64,000 nt of DNA, from the NCBI RefSeq assembly GCF_002994745.2, contig NC_037088.1, forward strand, positions 56,748,397-56,812,396. The letters run 5' to 3'. Both the position numbers and the translations under genes were made by a program. This document shows positions 11,906 through 24,612 of the stretch, piece after piece. The stretch's first letter is position 1, and each line of letters opens with the position of its first letter. The notes under the pieces are model-generated. The model had not been told where the DNA came from, made no database searches, and worked only from the letters and a program-made list of their open reading frames with translations. The DNA is from Rosa chinensis (lineage: Eukaryota; Streptophyta; Magnoliopsida; Rosales; Rosaceae).

Positions 11906-13606
11906 ATGCCTAAGGAGTCAGTTTCTCGGATGCTCACTCAAGCAAAGCCATTTGTGGCTGTGATTCTGATGCAATTTGGGTTAGCAGGAATGTCCATAAT
12001 TACAAAATTTGCTCTAAACCAAGGGATGAGCCAACATGTATTAGTTGTCTATAGGCATGCTGTTGCCTTTGTTTTTATAACTCCTTTTGCCCTTTTCTTT
12101 GATAGGTATATACATATAATCATTATTTCTTCTCTCCCTCCTTAATTTCTCTTTTTATGTCTTATTATTTTTTACTTCGCATTTGACCTGTTGAGATGAT
12201 AAGAAGGAAACACTAATCCAATGAGACAATGATCATGCAGGAAAATAAGGCCAAAGATGAGCCTTTCAGTCTTTGTCAAGATTGTGTTACTCGGCCTATT
12301 AGAGTAAGCTTCTGTTTATATTGCTATTTCCTTTTTTTTGGTTTATTAAGTACTAATCAAGTTGTCTTTCTGATTACTATCAGGCCTGTAATCGACGGGA
12401 ACTTATTCTATACTGGGATGAAGCTGACAACAGCAACATTTACAATGGCCATGTGCAATGTTCTTCCTGCCTTTGCATTCATAATGGCTTGGATTTTCAG
12501 GTATTGATCTCTATTCATTCATTTATTCTTACTATATATTCTACAAATGTGTGGAATTAGTGACTCAATTCGAGTACTGGTTTACTTTTTGTAGGCTTGA
12601 GAAGGTTGATATTAGAAGACTTCACAGCCAGGCAAAGATATTGGGGACCGTAGTGACTGTGGGAGGAGCTATGCTTATGACTCTGGTCAATGGACCCATG
12701 TTGACTCTTCCATGGACAAGAAGCAGTAGCCATCATCAAACTACAAGTTCCACAGATAGCCAAGATCCCATAAAGGGTGCTCTCATGATTGCAGCTGGAT
12801 GTTTCTGCTGGGCTAGTTTCTTCATTCTTCAAGTACTTAACACCCCGGCCCAATCTTTTTTATATGTGTACTTGTATATGTCCTTCCTCTGTATATATCT
12901 TTTAGAGACTTAATTGATCTTGTAATGACTGAAGCACTAATCGATGTTTTTGTAGGCAATTACTCTAAAAGTATACCCTGCTGAGCTCTCCCTTACAGCT
13001 TGGATATGTTTGATGGGTGCGTTGGAAGGTACCGTGGCAGCTCTAGCTTTTGAGTGGCATAACCCTGCAGCTTGGGCCATACACTTGGATTCTAAGTTGT
13101 TAGCTGCTGTTTACGGTGTAAGAAGTTCTTAATTTCTATGCAAGTTTTCTGGTTATGAGTTGCAGTATTTAAGGGCTATGTATATCACATGCAATTGTAT
13201 TTAAGGACTGGATTTGTTTTGGTATTGCAGGGAGTAATATGTTCTGGAGTGACTTATTATATTCAGGGGATGGTAATGAAGGAAAGAGGACCTGTTTTTG
13301 TGACTGCATTTAATCCCCTATGCATGGTCATTGCAGCCATTTTGAGCTCCATCACCTTGTCCGAAATACTGTACTTGGGAAGGTTTGCATCTCTCTTTAA
13401 ATCTTACTAATTGCAGTATTTGGAATATCTTTGAGTTATTAGTTCAAAGGAGTAACAGAGATATTGCTTTTGATTTTGTACGCAGGGTAATGGGAGCAAT
13501 GGTTATAATAATTGGCCTGTATATGGTCCTCTGGGGTAAAAGTAAGGATCTTCTTCCACAACCAGATTCAGAAGCAGCTGAAGATAAAGTAGCTACAACA
13601 GTTTAA
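11906..13606 (+). CDS. WAT1-related EamA transporter, intact (7 exons)
   Basis: Spliced gene of 350 codons. Exons: 11906-12105, 12241-12303, 12384-12500, 12595-12832, 12956-13117, 13231-13382, 13486-13606; every intron is GT-AG and phases agree throughout. The product belongs to the WAT1/UMAMIT (nodulin MtN21) group of the drug/metabolite transporter superfamily: two EamA domains and about ten membrane helices, members of which move auxin or amino acids across the tonoplast or plasma membrane. Family signatures seen: AKPFVAVILMQFGLAGMSII in helix 1, NQGMS..VLVVYRHAVA, GNLFYTGMKLTTATFTMAMCNVLPAFAF, LFLQ-type junction FILQ, AAWAIHLDSKLLAAVYG, KERGPVFVTAFNPL and the final GLYMVLWGK. The length is normal to slightly short. 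Unlike the - strand copies, exons 1 and 2 are separated by an intron. Substrate cannot be told from sequence. Confidence 0.93.
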
Positions 13607-14898
13607 CAAAAACTCATTGAATGAGAGTATGTATACTGAGTTACTGACTTGCGATTAAAACTTTGTGGCCATGGCTGGTAGTATAACTTGTGGAAGCATT
13701 TGAGTTTTCACTATGTAAGGAGTTCTATGCAACCTATGTTAGATAAGTTGAGTTGTTGTATTTTGAGAAGCGCGCAATAACAATTTCTACCTATTAAGTA
13801 CTACATCTGATCATTACAACAAAACAGAGAAAGGAAATTGTTATTGCAAATTTGAGTGGTAGATAACTTGATACAATTGGATTTCCCATTTTAACAAAAG
13901 GCACAGTCAATCTAGATTCTTTTTAAGTTAGACATTAATCAAGACACTCGTGGAAAAAGAGTGGTCTTGAGTGAAAAATTGTGGTTTTTGAATGTATACA
14001 GATGATCTACAATGGATACAGACAGTCTACTTAGCAACTATCTAATAAGCGAAGCAGGGCGAGCAAGAAAGCCTAATGCTCGATCGGACTAGTGATCATA
14101 CACAGAGCGGTCACATTACTAACGATCTAATAGTTTTTATGTCATGTTAAGGACTTTTAATTTATGGGACGTTTACTTCAGTCTCTTTAGTTCTTTGTAG
14201 AGTAATGGTATTTTGCTAGTCACTCTAGCATGTTATGTTGCCGGATTATGAATTAGGATTGCACATTCATATTCTCAGGCATTTTCTACTTAAAACCTGC
14301 AGTTCTAGTTCAGAGCCTATCATCTTAATATGTAAGAATGTGTGTCTGATCTGGTTTTTATACTCCCACCAGTCATCATTTTCAAATCATTGATGCCAAA
14401 ACAATGTTGCTCAGCCTTTTTTGAGTAAGAAGAATCTTAATCATCATTAATTAAACCCACACAAGGTGATCACTTGTCCACTTGATTGTTCACTTTGTCA
14501 TCTCTGCAATATTTTTCTTGCTTTTACAGTCTTCAAGGCCTGTAGTGAGCGTAATTATGAAAATTAAACTCTGTGACTTTGTGGTGGTGCTCGAGATTGA
14601 AAGTTAAGTAGGACCTTTAAGGTTGCTCGATCTGTTTGATCATTACAGTAGCTAGTTTCTGCTGGCGGTCCTTGCCATTTATATTAATGCAATTACAATG
14701 ACCGCATTAACATAAGGCTACAATTTGAATACTATGATTGTTGATTCCGATACTCTATGCCCAGGCAAACACCGAAAAAATTTGCAGAAGTAAAGTGTGT
14801 AGAATGAATTCTAGCTAGTGCTCATGGTCAAGGAACTCTATATTAGTATAAGACTGAGACTAGGAACTCTATATGTACATACACTTCCATAGGACTAT
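13607..14898. other. intergenic
   Basis: Downstream of the first WAT1 gene. No gene, repeat or structural RNA was recognised by reading. Confidence 0.5.
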
Positions 14899-15053
14899 AG
14901 GCAATTCCCTTGCTGAGCTCTCCCTAGCAGTAGCTTGATGGGTGTGGTTGAAAGTATCACGGCCACGGCCTCAACCTTGAAATGGCTTAATTCCTAGAGC
15001 TTCGGCCATAGTCTTGGATTCTAGTTGTTAGCTGCTGTTTACACTGTACAAAC
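14899..15053 (+). pseudogene. WAT1 fragment (exon 5 equivalent)
   Basis: A ~150-base relic similar to exon 5 of the gene at 12956-13117: caattcccttgctgagctct, then a decayed stretch with a stop (ttcctagagc), then ttggattctagttgttagct and gctgctgtttac. No neighbouring exons are recognisable. It shows that the WAT1 cluster once extended to this point, before copia 2 inserted 165 bases further on. Confidence 0.8.
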
Positions 15054-15222
15054 TTTCTTGATTTAAATCCAAGTTTTTTGGTTGAGTTCCTCGTGTAATC
15101 GTCAACAAGATCCTCCCAAAAAATACACAGTTTCCAACCAATAATTTGTCGAGATAGCTTCCTATAAAATTAAAAAAAAAAAATTGTTGCTAAAGCACTA
15201 AAGACTCTCATAAAAAGGACAT

Positions 15223-15400
15223 TGTTGTAGGAGAATGGAATTGTGTTTATTATTGATAATATGAGCCCTTTAAATAAGGAGTTACAAGGTACCTAAAAAG
15301 GTAATAGAATCTGATTACAATTGAATACCTAGAACACATTCCTATTACAACTCTAAACCCTAGTTTGTAGAGGCACACATTATGTCGATATCCTTCAACA
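15223..15400 (-). repeat. copia 2 3' LTR
   Basis: 178 bp; on the + strand starts tgttgtaggagaatgg and ends tatccttcaaca. It differs from 20981-21158 at three sites: aagg/aggg near 15277, acct/accc near 15294, and taga/tata near 15330. Confidence 0.93.
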
Positions 15401-18400
15401 CTCCCTCTTGTGCCGCTCAAACTTGGTGATGACGCTTTGATTGTTGCCTCGTTAAAAACCTTGCCAGGTAACAAAAACCCTGTGGGACAAAAATAACCCT
15501 GGTCAAAGGACAAAAAGAGCACAACACGTCCTTCACTCTTCGAGATCGAACATATAGACATCATGCCTCCCCCTGATGTCAATATCTCCCCTTGATTGCT
15601 ACAATCATGGGAGTTCGGATAACTTTCTCAATCCGATGCTCTTCACATGTTTCTCGAAGGTGGATTTTGGTAACGACTTAGTAAATAAGTCCGCTACATT
15701 ATCCTCTTATCGGATTTGGTTCACTTCAGTATTTAGAAGTGCTTGTTGTCATTTTGATGGAGGGGAGGAGGAGCACGGAAGGTGGCATTTTGCCTTGTGG
15801 GGTCTGATCCCACACTTCCGTCATCTCTTTTCTCTATAGGGATAGAACAAGCCCATATCAATCGTACCTCTCAAATATCGAAAGATTGTCTTTATACCAA
15901 TCTAATGGCGTTGCGTTGGCGTGGGGCTATGTCTAGCCAACAAGTTCATAATAATTTAGGTGTCCGGTCTTGTATTGTGCTAAGTACAATAATGCATCTA
16001 TTGTACATAAGTAAGAACTTCCGTTATTAACACGTCTTCGTCATCATCCCTGGAACGAAACGGATCCCTTTTAGGGCCAAGACTACAGATGACCATGGGA
16101 GTGCATTTTTGACTTTATCAAAATGCCTAAGCATCTATTGACACGGTATACAAGTTTTGAATCTAGACAAAACCGTGTTCTCCCAAGGTCCTTCCTCTCA
16201 AACTCGGATTTCAGGTGTTCAGCGGTTTCCCTTAACTCTCAAGGGTTCCAAACTTCCAATTATGTTTATCAACATAAACCGCGAAGATTGCAAATCCGGA
16301 ACTTGTCATGGAAACGCATGGGCATAGTTCATCATATCTCTTCCCAATCAAGTAGTCATTTTAGTGAGCATTTCAACCTCGTTGCAAATACGCTCCGTGG
16401 TCTAGAGCCACTTGACTTAGGTAAATGAAGTCCACAAGAACCTTCATTATATTCCGTATCTAGATCCCCATAGAGATAAGTAGTGACCACATTCGTAAGC
16501 TGCATGTTCAGTTATTTGGAAACTACCAAACTGACAAGGTAGTGGAGTGCAATGACATCCATTACAAGAGAATATGTCTTCTCGTAGTCGATTCCAGGGC
16601 GTTGTGAGAAACCTTGCGCCATAAGGCGAGATTACCATTTCTTTTTCTCATCACACTATCTAACGAAGACCTATTAATGTCAATAGGTTTTATGTTAGGA
16701 GGTTCAGGCCCGAAATCCTTCCTCTTCGTTAGTGAATCCAATTCAACCTGGATCGCATCTTTCTATTTAGGCCAATTTTCTCTACGTTGGCATTCTTCAA
16801 TGGAGTAAGGTTCGATGTCATTGGTCTCAACAACTCCACGTCCTCATGTACACAGTACACTAGTGTAGTTCGTAGAGATATCTATATTCTCAGGATTGGT
16901 TCTAACATTGAGGCGTCCCCCAACGATGTCTATTGGACATAACCACAATCCAAAATATGCTCATGAGACGGATTTTGAGTATCAATGATCAATGGATCAA
17001 GTTGTGCCAAACTCACTCTCTTCTTAGGGCGAGAATCCATCGAACCTATGGGTGTCCTACTCTCTCTAGCGGAACCCATGGCCTAGGATGCCATTATGCC
17101 ACCTTTGTGGCGTCACCATACCACCATCCATGGTGGTGTTGCCATACCCATCTTCTCTGGGTGGCACCATGTCTTCTTGTGGGGACATCAATCCTTGCAT
17201 GCATGTTTGCAGCAGGTATATGTGATCTCGTCACTTTTAGGGGATCAAGATGAGACAGAGTGGGGACTGACCACGACAATTCATGTCGTTCCTGTTGAAC
17301 ATTGACGTTCTAATCTCCCCCTAACGATACTATCTCATCAAAGTGACAATTCGCAAATCCAGCGAAATAGGGTTCTACATAGCGGAATTATAGTTGGAGA
17401 CTCATGTCCAACAAATATATATATGAATTCGTTGCAATGACTCATGTTGATGTGCTGTGGCGGCGTAATTGGCACATGAACCGCACACTCAAATATGCAT
17501 AAAAACGAGATATTAGACTCGAACACAGTCACTAGCTGTAACGCAAATAAAAGTTGAGTGGCTGCTATGAGTCGTAGATGAATTAGCATAGCTGCATGCG
17601 ATATTGCATAACCCAAGCGGAAATATTGGTGCGCATTACATGGGAATATGATACTTGATATCAATACCCAATGATATGTAATAGTCATCGAAAATTGTCG
17701 ATGTAAACTCTCTAGCATTATCAAGTCAAATTGACTAAATGGGATGATCTGGGTAGTGAGCCCATAGCCATATGTTATGTGCTAGGAGTGTAGTATAAGC
17801 AGTATTACGAGTGGATAATGGCACAACACGTGACCAGCGTGTTTGCGTATCAACCAACACCATAAAACATCTATATGGTCCGCAAGTTGGTTGATCAAAG
17901 CCATAGAATTCCCTTAGATTCTTTGTAAGAATGGAATTATTTCCTCAATCTCCTTTGCATAGGATGGTCTAAATCCTAAATAACAGGCTTTACAGAACGA
18001 AACATGGGCTTTATAATCAACCAATGAAGGTTTTGGTTAAGCCATAATGTCATAATAGACTTGAGAAGTAGAGAGAGGAGTTTATGGCGTCAATGCCATG
18101 TATTTGCAGCAGGGGGTAGGCGACGCCGGCCATGTATGACCTGTCTTTGCACAATCATGGCTCCATGAGGTGCATGTGCAGCTCCTCGAACCAATTCTTA
18201 GTTCTTACTTTTCTTCGTTCTGAAAATGGATGTCTGTGTAAAGTCTTTAATACACGGATCATCATGTCAAAGCCTATATGTGTCAAAATTCCATGAGTCG
18301 TCTCTCATGACATAGTTGGATTCAATAACTCAAATAGTGGTTGCATACAACCCACTAGAGCGACACATAAGTTTCTCTAATACTCGTTTATGTCCGTAGT

Positions 18401-18820
18401 CATTAGAGGTCATGCAAAGGGACTCTTTCCATTCTCATAATGTGTTTCCACATGAAAACCATTGGCTCTTATATAATAAATTTCGAATTAAGGTATGTCC
18501 AAGATATTAAGTAAAAGAATTGACACTTTATTAATAGCCAATGATTACATCAAAGTTTCCAAAATCTAATCCAAAATAAAATCAAAGTAAGACACATTGT
18601 AGTCACTCTATCCGTTTGGTAACTCCAATCAAATATGACCAGGAAAGTAGAGAGAGATGTTGGTGGAGCGAGGCTCTCTTAAGTACCAATAATCTCAACG
18701 ACTTTCCTAGACATCACATTTTATTGGGTCCGCCACATAAGAAAGAGTTAATACAATTGTCATTTATTGACTAAGGCAAATTGCCATTACAAAAGTTCTT
18801 GGTAAAATAAAAGGACTAAT
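15401..18820 (-). pseudogene. copia 2 pol, degenerate
   Basis: Scattered homology to copia 1 pol on the - strand: RNase H/RT remnants near 15550-16900, the linker region near 17000-17300, integrase remnants near 17340-17900 and the pre-integrase region near 18230-18480. No long frame survives. Close to the gag end, about 250 bases that hold the start of pol and the protease in copia 1 (5281-5533) are missing: the spacer joins directly to the sequence encoding the ANGFHV-equivalent part near 18480. It cannot encode protease. Confidence 0.85.
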
Positions 18821-19921
18821 CTAATTAAAGTCTGCTGCATCCTTGTGCACTTTATCTTCAGCTTTGAAGTCCTCTATGGTGAGATTGACATCTCCACCAT
18901 CTTCTTCTTCTTCTGCAAGGTACACTTCTTGCTCTCTCAGGTCCCTATATGCCCTGTATCTTTCAGCTAGTTCTTCGCTTGCCTTGCATTTCTTGAACCA
19001 ATGCTCAATTGATCCACATCGATGACACTCATCATTGTGGTTGCCTCCCTTTAATTGAGGTGCACGTTGCGGGCATTTCCTAGGAGGGTTGGTGCCACCA
19101 CCACGACCCATGGCGCCACCATTACGGCTAGGGATACCACGACCCCCTCTCTTATGTGTGGCATTACCACCACGTGTATCCACATCAAACTTGCGGTTTC
19201 CTTCCTGGTTAGGGAGGTTATATGGGCCCATACGTCCCTCATGTCCCCCATTCTTAGGGTACCGCTCCTTGCGCCCTCCTTTGGGTGCATTATAATTCGC
19301 CTCATGAACGCTCTTAGTTTCAATGGGCCTTGAATTATAATTCCTCAGGAGTATGTTATCATGTTTCTCTGCTACAGATATAACATTGATAAGCTGATGA
19401 AACCTCGTGATCCGTCCAGCATTGACTTCAGTATGGTATTGCTTTGATACCACAATGGCTGAAACGGGGAAAGTGGAAAGAGTTTTCTCAATTAGCTCTT
19501 GCTCTGTGACAGATTGTCCACAAAACCTCAACATGGACTGTATGCGAAGAGCTTCTGAATTATATTCAGCAACAGACTTGAAATCAGCAAAGCGCAGGTT
19601 GTTCCATTGAACCTTCAAGTCAGGGAGGAGGGAATCTTGGACATTGCCAAAGCGCTCTTCTAGCGCTACCCATAGCTCTCTTGCTTTCTTAATCGACATA
19701 TACTCCAATCTGAGTGCCTTGTCCATATGGCGTCGCATCAAGATAACTGCTTGAGCATGCTTTGTAGGTGTTCGCACGAACACAAGATCCGAGTTAGGTG
19801 CTTGGATCATGGGTAATATTCCCTTTGAAGTGAGATGGTTCTCAACATCGGTTACCCAACTGTGGTAATCCGAGCCTGTTGAGTCAAGCATGGGAAAGTC
19901 GAGTATAGGTTCATTCGACAT
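18821..19921 (-). CDS. copia 2 gag (intact frame)
   Basis: 366 codons, ATG at 19921, stop at 18821-18823. Domain order is a helical capsid-type region (SDYHSWV..., RRHMDKALRLEYMSIKKARELW, LPDLKVQWNNLRFADFKSV), a basic Gly/Arg-rich stretch, a CCHC zinc knuckle (CHRCGSIEHWFKKC, near residue 300) and an acidic C-terminus. Gag packages element RNA into virus-like particles in the cytoplasm. It is the only full-length retroelement frame in the window. Because pol of this copy is broken, it can at best supply structural protein. It shows which positions of copia 1 gag are deleted or inserted. Confidence 0.92.
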   Translation of the reverse strand: MSNEPILDFPMLDSTGSDYHSWVTDVENHLTSKGILPMIQAPNSDLVFVRTPTKHAQAVILMRRHMDKALRLEYMSIKKARELWVALEERFGNVQDSLLPDLKVQWNNLRFADFKSVAEYNSEALRIQSMLRFCGQSVTEQELIEKTLSTFPVSAIVVSKQYHTEVNAGRITRFHQLINVISVAEKHDNILLRNYNSRPIETKSVHEANYNAPKGGRKERYPKNGGHEGRMGPYNLPNQEGNRKFDVDTRGGNATHKRGGRGIPSRNGGAMGRGGGTNPPRKCPQRAPQLKGGNHNDECHRCGSIEHWFKKCKASEELAERYRAYRDLREQEVYLAEEEEDGGDVNLTIEDFKAEDKVHKDAADFN

Positions 19922-20980
19922 CCTAAAAATAAGAAGAGAAGATATATTAGTTTCGGAGTTAAACTTCCACGAAAACTAAAAACAATAAAATTTCCGAGCT
20001 ATGCTACCAAGAAATCAATTTCCAAGAATCTCTTTTGGATTAGACCAAACGATGATGTTTTAATATGGTCACAATTTGATGCTACTGGACGCTCTTAGTC
20101 CAAGCATTATGAACACTCTTAGTTCATACGAACGCTCTCAGTTCGTTTAATTATGAACACTCTTAATTCATACGAACACTCTTAGTTCGTTAAGCGTGAA
20201 TCCCCACAATTCCGCTTTGTTAAATACTAAAAACCATTTGGCAACATATATTCCAATATTTGCAGAAAATAAAAGAATGTAAAATACATAAAAACAACAA
20301 CCTTAATTCACAAAAACTTACGTGATGGTTCTTGGCTTGAGGACACGCGCGTGTTGGAGCAGGGGTGTTTTTTTTTCTTTCTGGGTCGTCTGTTCTTTGG
20401 GCTTTCCTTTTTTTTTTCTTATTTCTTTCTCCTTTTTTTTCTTCTTTCTTTCTCTTTTTTTTTTTTTTCTGGGCCGGCCGGGTCCCCTCTTCTTTTCTTT
20501 TTTCTTGGGCCTAGTTCCTTCTCTTTTTTCTTTTTTTTCTTTCTTTTCCTTCGGTCTTCTTCTTCCTTCTTTCCTTTGTTCTTCCTCCTGCAGCGATCAA
20601 CTGTTAAGTAGGTGGGAGGGAGGTTGCTGCAGTTCGCCGGTGGGAGGGAGGCTGCTGGGATCGGAGGTGCTAGTGCTGGGTTGTTCGCGGCCTAGGCTGC
20701 TGGCGGCTTGGGAGCAGGGAGCGGCAGGAGGGCTGCAGTGTGCAGAGGGGGCTGGCAGGTGGGCTGCTGCGGTGTGCAGAGGCTGTAGGACGGTAGGCTG
20801 CAGTGTTGGGCTGGTGCGCGGGCTATGCGGAGGGCTGCTGGGCAGTAACTGTGGTGAGGCTTGCGGCAGATCGTTGCTGGGTAGTAGGGAGGTGCGACTG
20901 GTTCGACCGGCTGGTGTTGTGAGGCAGAGAGAAAAGTTTTTTTTTTTCAAAAGCTAGGGTTAGGGCTCGTGCTGATAATG
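19922..20980 (-). other. copia 2 5' leader
   Basis: Untranslated leader between primer-binding site and gag. It contains a tandem array of short repeats built on gaacgctcttagttcgt-like units (20090-20200) and a long pyrimidine-rich tract on the + strand (20369-20590). Open frames here (211 codons on +, 117 on -) consist of low-complexity composition, with no domain, and are not called as genes. Confidence 0.75.
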
Positions 20981-21158
20981 TGTTGTAGGAGAATGGAATT
21001 GTGTTTATTATTGATAATATGAGCCCTTTAAATAGGGAGTTACAAGGTACCCAAAAAGGTAATAGAATCTGATTACAATTGAATACCTATAACACATTCC
21101 TATTACAACTCTAAACCCTAGTTTGTAGAGGCACACATTATGTCGATATCCTTCAACA
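20981..21158 (-). repeat. copia 2 5' LTR
   Basis: 178 bp, the same ends as 15223-15400, followed on the + strand by the right copy of the gacat duplication at 21159-21163. Confidence 0.93.
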
Positions 21159-21275
21159 GACATGAGTTGCCGACGAATTAATCTTCAGGAAGAACCTCCC
21201 ATAAGAAAATTAGATTTAAAAAAAAAAAACACATCTTTTAGAATGTTTCGTTGGCAAAACCTTTTATAAGAAAAT

Positions 21276-23449
21276 TGATAGGAGCATTTTAATGTGATAT
21301 TTTAATAGTTAATTCCTCACATTTTGCTTAGTTAATTCCTTAACTGAATCGATTTTAATTCAATTTCTATTTTTAGGTACATTGGAGTAAATGAAGGTGA
21401 AATGAGCGTTAGGTCCATAATTACCTAGAAATGATGGAGAAGAATGAAAATGCACTAAAAAGTCAACCTTAAATATTTTCTTACTCCGGCTAGGAGAATC
21501 AGAGCCAAGCAAGGAAGAAGGAGCGGCCGCCTGACCAAATGAACTTCAAATGAGCTGAAACCTTCCAGATCCATTCTAGACACCCAAAGGATCATTTCTT
21601 ATGAAGAGTGCCAGAGAAAAATATGAGTGGAAGGCCTTCAAACAATCAGCCCAATTTTCTACAGAAGCAAAACCGGAAAACTGGACCTGTAAGAGGTCCA
21701 GCAGCATTTCCGGCCCAACCACATGGAATAAAGCTCTGAAAATTTGTGAGGATGATATACACTCATAGTGGAACATTTTTTATGAAGAAGTCGAAGGCTC
21801 ATTCTGAAGTTTTGATGGAGAAATAATTGAAGGAATAAAGGGGAAGAAACTGACCTGAAAACAACTCAACACCACATATTCATGTTTCCCACCCATATGA
21901 AGAAAGCATTTCTTTTTCCTTGGATACAATTTTTCTACCCTAAAAGATCATCATCACTTCCACATTTCTTCACCTTCATGCTTTGCTTTCATCATTACCT
22001 CATCTTTTACATATTTTACAAACCATTCTCATACTCCACTTTCATTATTTTTCTTCATCTCATCATTTCACTCTTCTTTTTCTTCCCTATTTAAACACCT
22101 TCTCCTCTCACTCTCAATCACCAATTCCTTCATCCATTCCATCTTCCTTGTCTCACCATTTCCTCTCCATTTTCCTTAGTCACCATTTCCTATACCAATT
22201 CCTTCATCCATTTCATCTTCTTGTCTCACCATTTCCTCTCCATTTTCCTTAGTCACCAATTCCTTCATCCATCTCATCTTCTTTGTCTCTCCATTTCCTT
22301 TCCATTTTCCTTCTCCATTTTCTAGTTGCAAAGTTCTGCATTTTCAAGCAAGGAGAGGAAGAAGAAGAAGGAGCCGTGAAGATCATATCCTCCATCATCC
22401 ACCTTGAAGGCTTGCTTCCAAGATTCAAGATCCAACCATCTAGTTCTCCATCTCCATCTCCACTCACGGTGTAATTCGTTCCTTTTCCTTGTAACCTTTT
22501 TGGTTTCCTTGTTTGATTTCGTATGAACTTGTTTCTTGTTAACCTAACGTTTAGGGCAAAGTTTAAGCCCAATTTCTATGTTTAAATAAAGTTTTCGAAT
22601 TCTATAATTGTGATTCTAAGTTGCTTATGTGAGTTTGTTCGATTAAATTTGCTTTACAGAAAACTTTTATATGTTTATCTTATTTGGGTCGACACTTATA
22701 GGATTTGCATGTAATTGGTGCTAGGTTTAAGAACATGAAATCGACTTTTCGTTTTGTGTAAACTTGAATCAAAGTAGTAAAGGTTTTGGACAAAAATCGA
22801 ATTCAATTGAAGAGGATTGCAATTAGGTGAACTTATTCATACTAAGTTGTACACTTGAGTTGATAGCCTTTCTCTATGTGTAATGCATTAAACATGACAT
22901 GATTGACTAGCTTTCTAGGGTTTGATTGCATGTTTAATAGGATTAATCTAGGTGCTTTCGCTTAGGTTAATTAGCATTGAAAAGTAAAAAATGGGAATTC
23001 ATTTGCTTTCGAATGTTTCACATGATCAACTCCTTTCACATGACTTGGAAGAACAATTATAGGGTTTGAATCGAATTTGATTACATGGAATTGATTTTGA
23101 TCTTTGTTCCTTGCGTTCCACCCTTGTATATATGTTTTTACGTTTTCTTTATTTTATTTATTTTAATTTTAATTTTAAGAATCCTAATTCCCCCTTATTT
23201 GTGTTTACTTGTATATATTTATTCTTTATTTTATTTTTGTAAATAATACTTTATTATTTTAATTCTTTATTTGTTTATACAATTGTATATATTTATATTC
23301 TTTATTTTATTTTTGTAAATAATACTTTTCTTTATTTGTTTCACAATTACAAGTGTACCCTCAATCCCCGGAATAGAACGATCCCTATTTGCTTATACTA
23401 CTAACGATATTTTCAGGGTTAAATTATGCGCTTGCTTTGAGCGACATCA
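21276..23449 (+). repeat. LARD 5' LTR
   Basis: 2,174 bp. Starts tgataggagcattttaatg, ends gagcgacatca. Contains pyrimidine-rich tandem-like repeats around 22100-22320 (units of cattttccttagtcaccaat and similar). Short frames within it recur identically in the 3' LTR and have no recognisable domain. Confidence 0.93.
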
Positions 23450-23454
23450 ATTTT

Positions 23455-23472
23455 TGGCGCCGTTGCCGGGGA
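23455..23472 (+). other. LARD primer-binding site (tRNA-Asp type)
   Basis: tggcgccgttgccgggga starts five bases after the LTR end. It is the complement of the 3' end of plant tRNA-Asp and is the usual primer site of Athila-like gypsy elements. Confidence 0.88.
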
Positions 23473-24274
23473 TTGAAAAATCACTTGCTAAATTGTGTCA
23501 TTTATTGTATATATTTGTTGTATAGAAATTGTTTAAAACTTAGTTTAAATATTATTTATATTATTGAACACGAATTTTAATTGTAGGTTGTAAATTGAGA
23601 GGAATAGGTGAAGTCTCTTTTGTTAATATTGGCCTAAACCCCTTATTGGTACTTAGCTCAGGTCCCTTAAGGTTGAGGGCGGCCTTTATTAACACTTGTT
23701 GAACTGTCTTCACACTTATGAACTTTTTCATCTTAGTAAGTATAGCCTATGTGGAATGGTGTCTAGGAAGGGGACAACGTTCATGACGGGTTTTTGAATC
23801 CAGAAGTGCTTGCAAATGGGCCTAAACCACTATGTGGGAGTAGCTCATGCCAAAATGGATTTTTCCTCTCGTGTTCGTCCTCCCCCACCTGGCCATTTCA
23901 GTAAGGTTGCCCAAACGATTTGAAAGGGAGTTTGTGTCTAGGCGACTATACTTGGGCCGCACGTCCACTTGATTTACCGCTTGGAATTTGATTCGATATC
24001 AATAATGTTTATAATAAAAGAAATACTTGTGAATACTCTATACGTGTAAATTATTTTGTTGTTTCACACTTTAAACTTGTAAAAATACTTTTCACGTTTT
24101 ATACTCACTTGTGTACTTAACTTGTATCTTATGTACAATATACTTGTTAATTATACTTGTAGTTTGTAATTAATAGTTATACTTGTTTTTATTTTGTATT
24201 TTGTATTTCTTTGTTAATTATAGTTACTAACTTTATTTAATGTAGGTACCGTCTGGCTGCAAGACGTAAAATAC
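23473..24274 (+). other. LARD leader, non-coding
   Basis: About 800 bases between primer-binding site and the first tail module. There is no long frame. It is derived from an Athila-like 5' leader; AT-rich at 23990-24240. Confidence 0.6.
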
Positions 24275-24480
24275 AAGCGCTACTTGGGAGGCAACCCAAT
24301 TCAGAATATAATCAGATTTGCTTTCTCTTTCCCTATTTCTTTTTATTTTTCAATTTTTCTCTATTGTTTTTATTTTAGGATTTGTTTTCGTAAATGTCTT
24401 CTATCTATGCTTACTTATTTCATTGCATGCTTTTAATTGATTACATTGAAGATAATGCAATATTTAAGTGTGGGGGAAGA
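24275..24480 (+). repeat. LARD tail module, copy A
   Basis: Begins aagcgctacttgggaggcaac, runs through an ...acattgaagataatgcaat... segment and ends at a polypurine-like aagtgtgggggaa. In Athila-like elements this arrangement follows the end of gag-pol. A second copy lies at 26552-26770. Confidence 0.7.
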
Positions 24481-24496
24481 GATTTATATAATTGTC

Positions 24497-24612
24497 TTTC
24501 ATTTTGAGTCCTATAAATATAATTGTCTTTCAATTTTGAGTCCTATAAATATTTTTGTCTTTCATTTTGAGTCCTATATATATTTATATTTGTCTTTTAT
24601 TTTTTGAGTCCT
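24497..24612. repeat. tandem repeat next to the captured gene
   Basis: Four imperfect copies of a ~30-40-base unit containing gtctttcattttgagtccta followed by taaatat or tatatat. It lies between tail module A and the 3' end of the WUS-like gene. Confidence 0.8.

Larger units (their letters stand above)
15223..21158 (-). mobile_element. Ty1/copia LTR retrotransposon (copia 2)
   Basis: A 5.9-kb copia element on the - strand, bounded by two 178-bp LTRs (15223-15400, 20981-21158) and a perfect 5-bp target duplication gacat (15218-15222 and 21159-21163). Reading on the - strand: LTR, primer-binding sequence cattatcagcacgagc, leader, gag (19921-18821), a degenerate pol, polypurine tract (15412-15401, complement of ctccctcttgtg), LTR. 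The LTRs differ at three positions by eye, so insertion is fairly recent. The pol region is nevertheless degenerate, which suggests the element was already defective and was mobilised in trans. Confidence 0.93.

Noticed and set aside
20322..20957. 211-codon + strand frame and 117-codon - strand frame in the copia 2 leader
   Set aside because: Phenylalanine/serine-rich translation of a pyrimidine tract and skewed GC-rich leader DNA; no domain and no splice or promoter context; inside a retroelement untranslated leader.
21576..22572. several 60-107-codon frames in the LTRs (repeated at 28800-29796)
   Set aside because: They arise from pyrimidine-rich repeats, are on both strands, and repeat identically only because the LTRs are duplicates.
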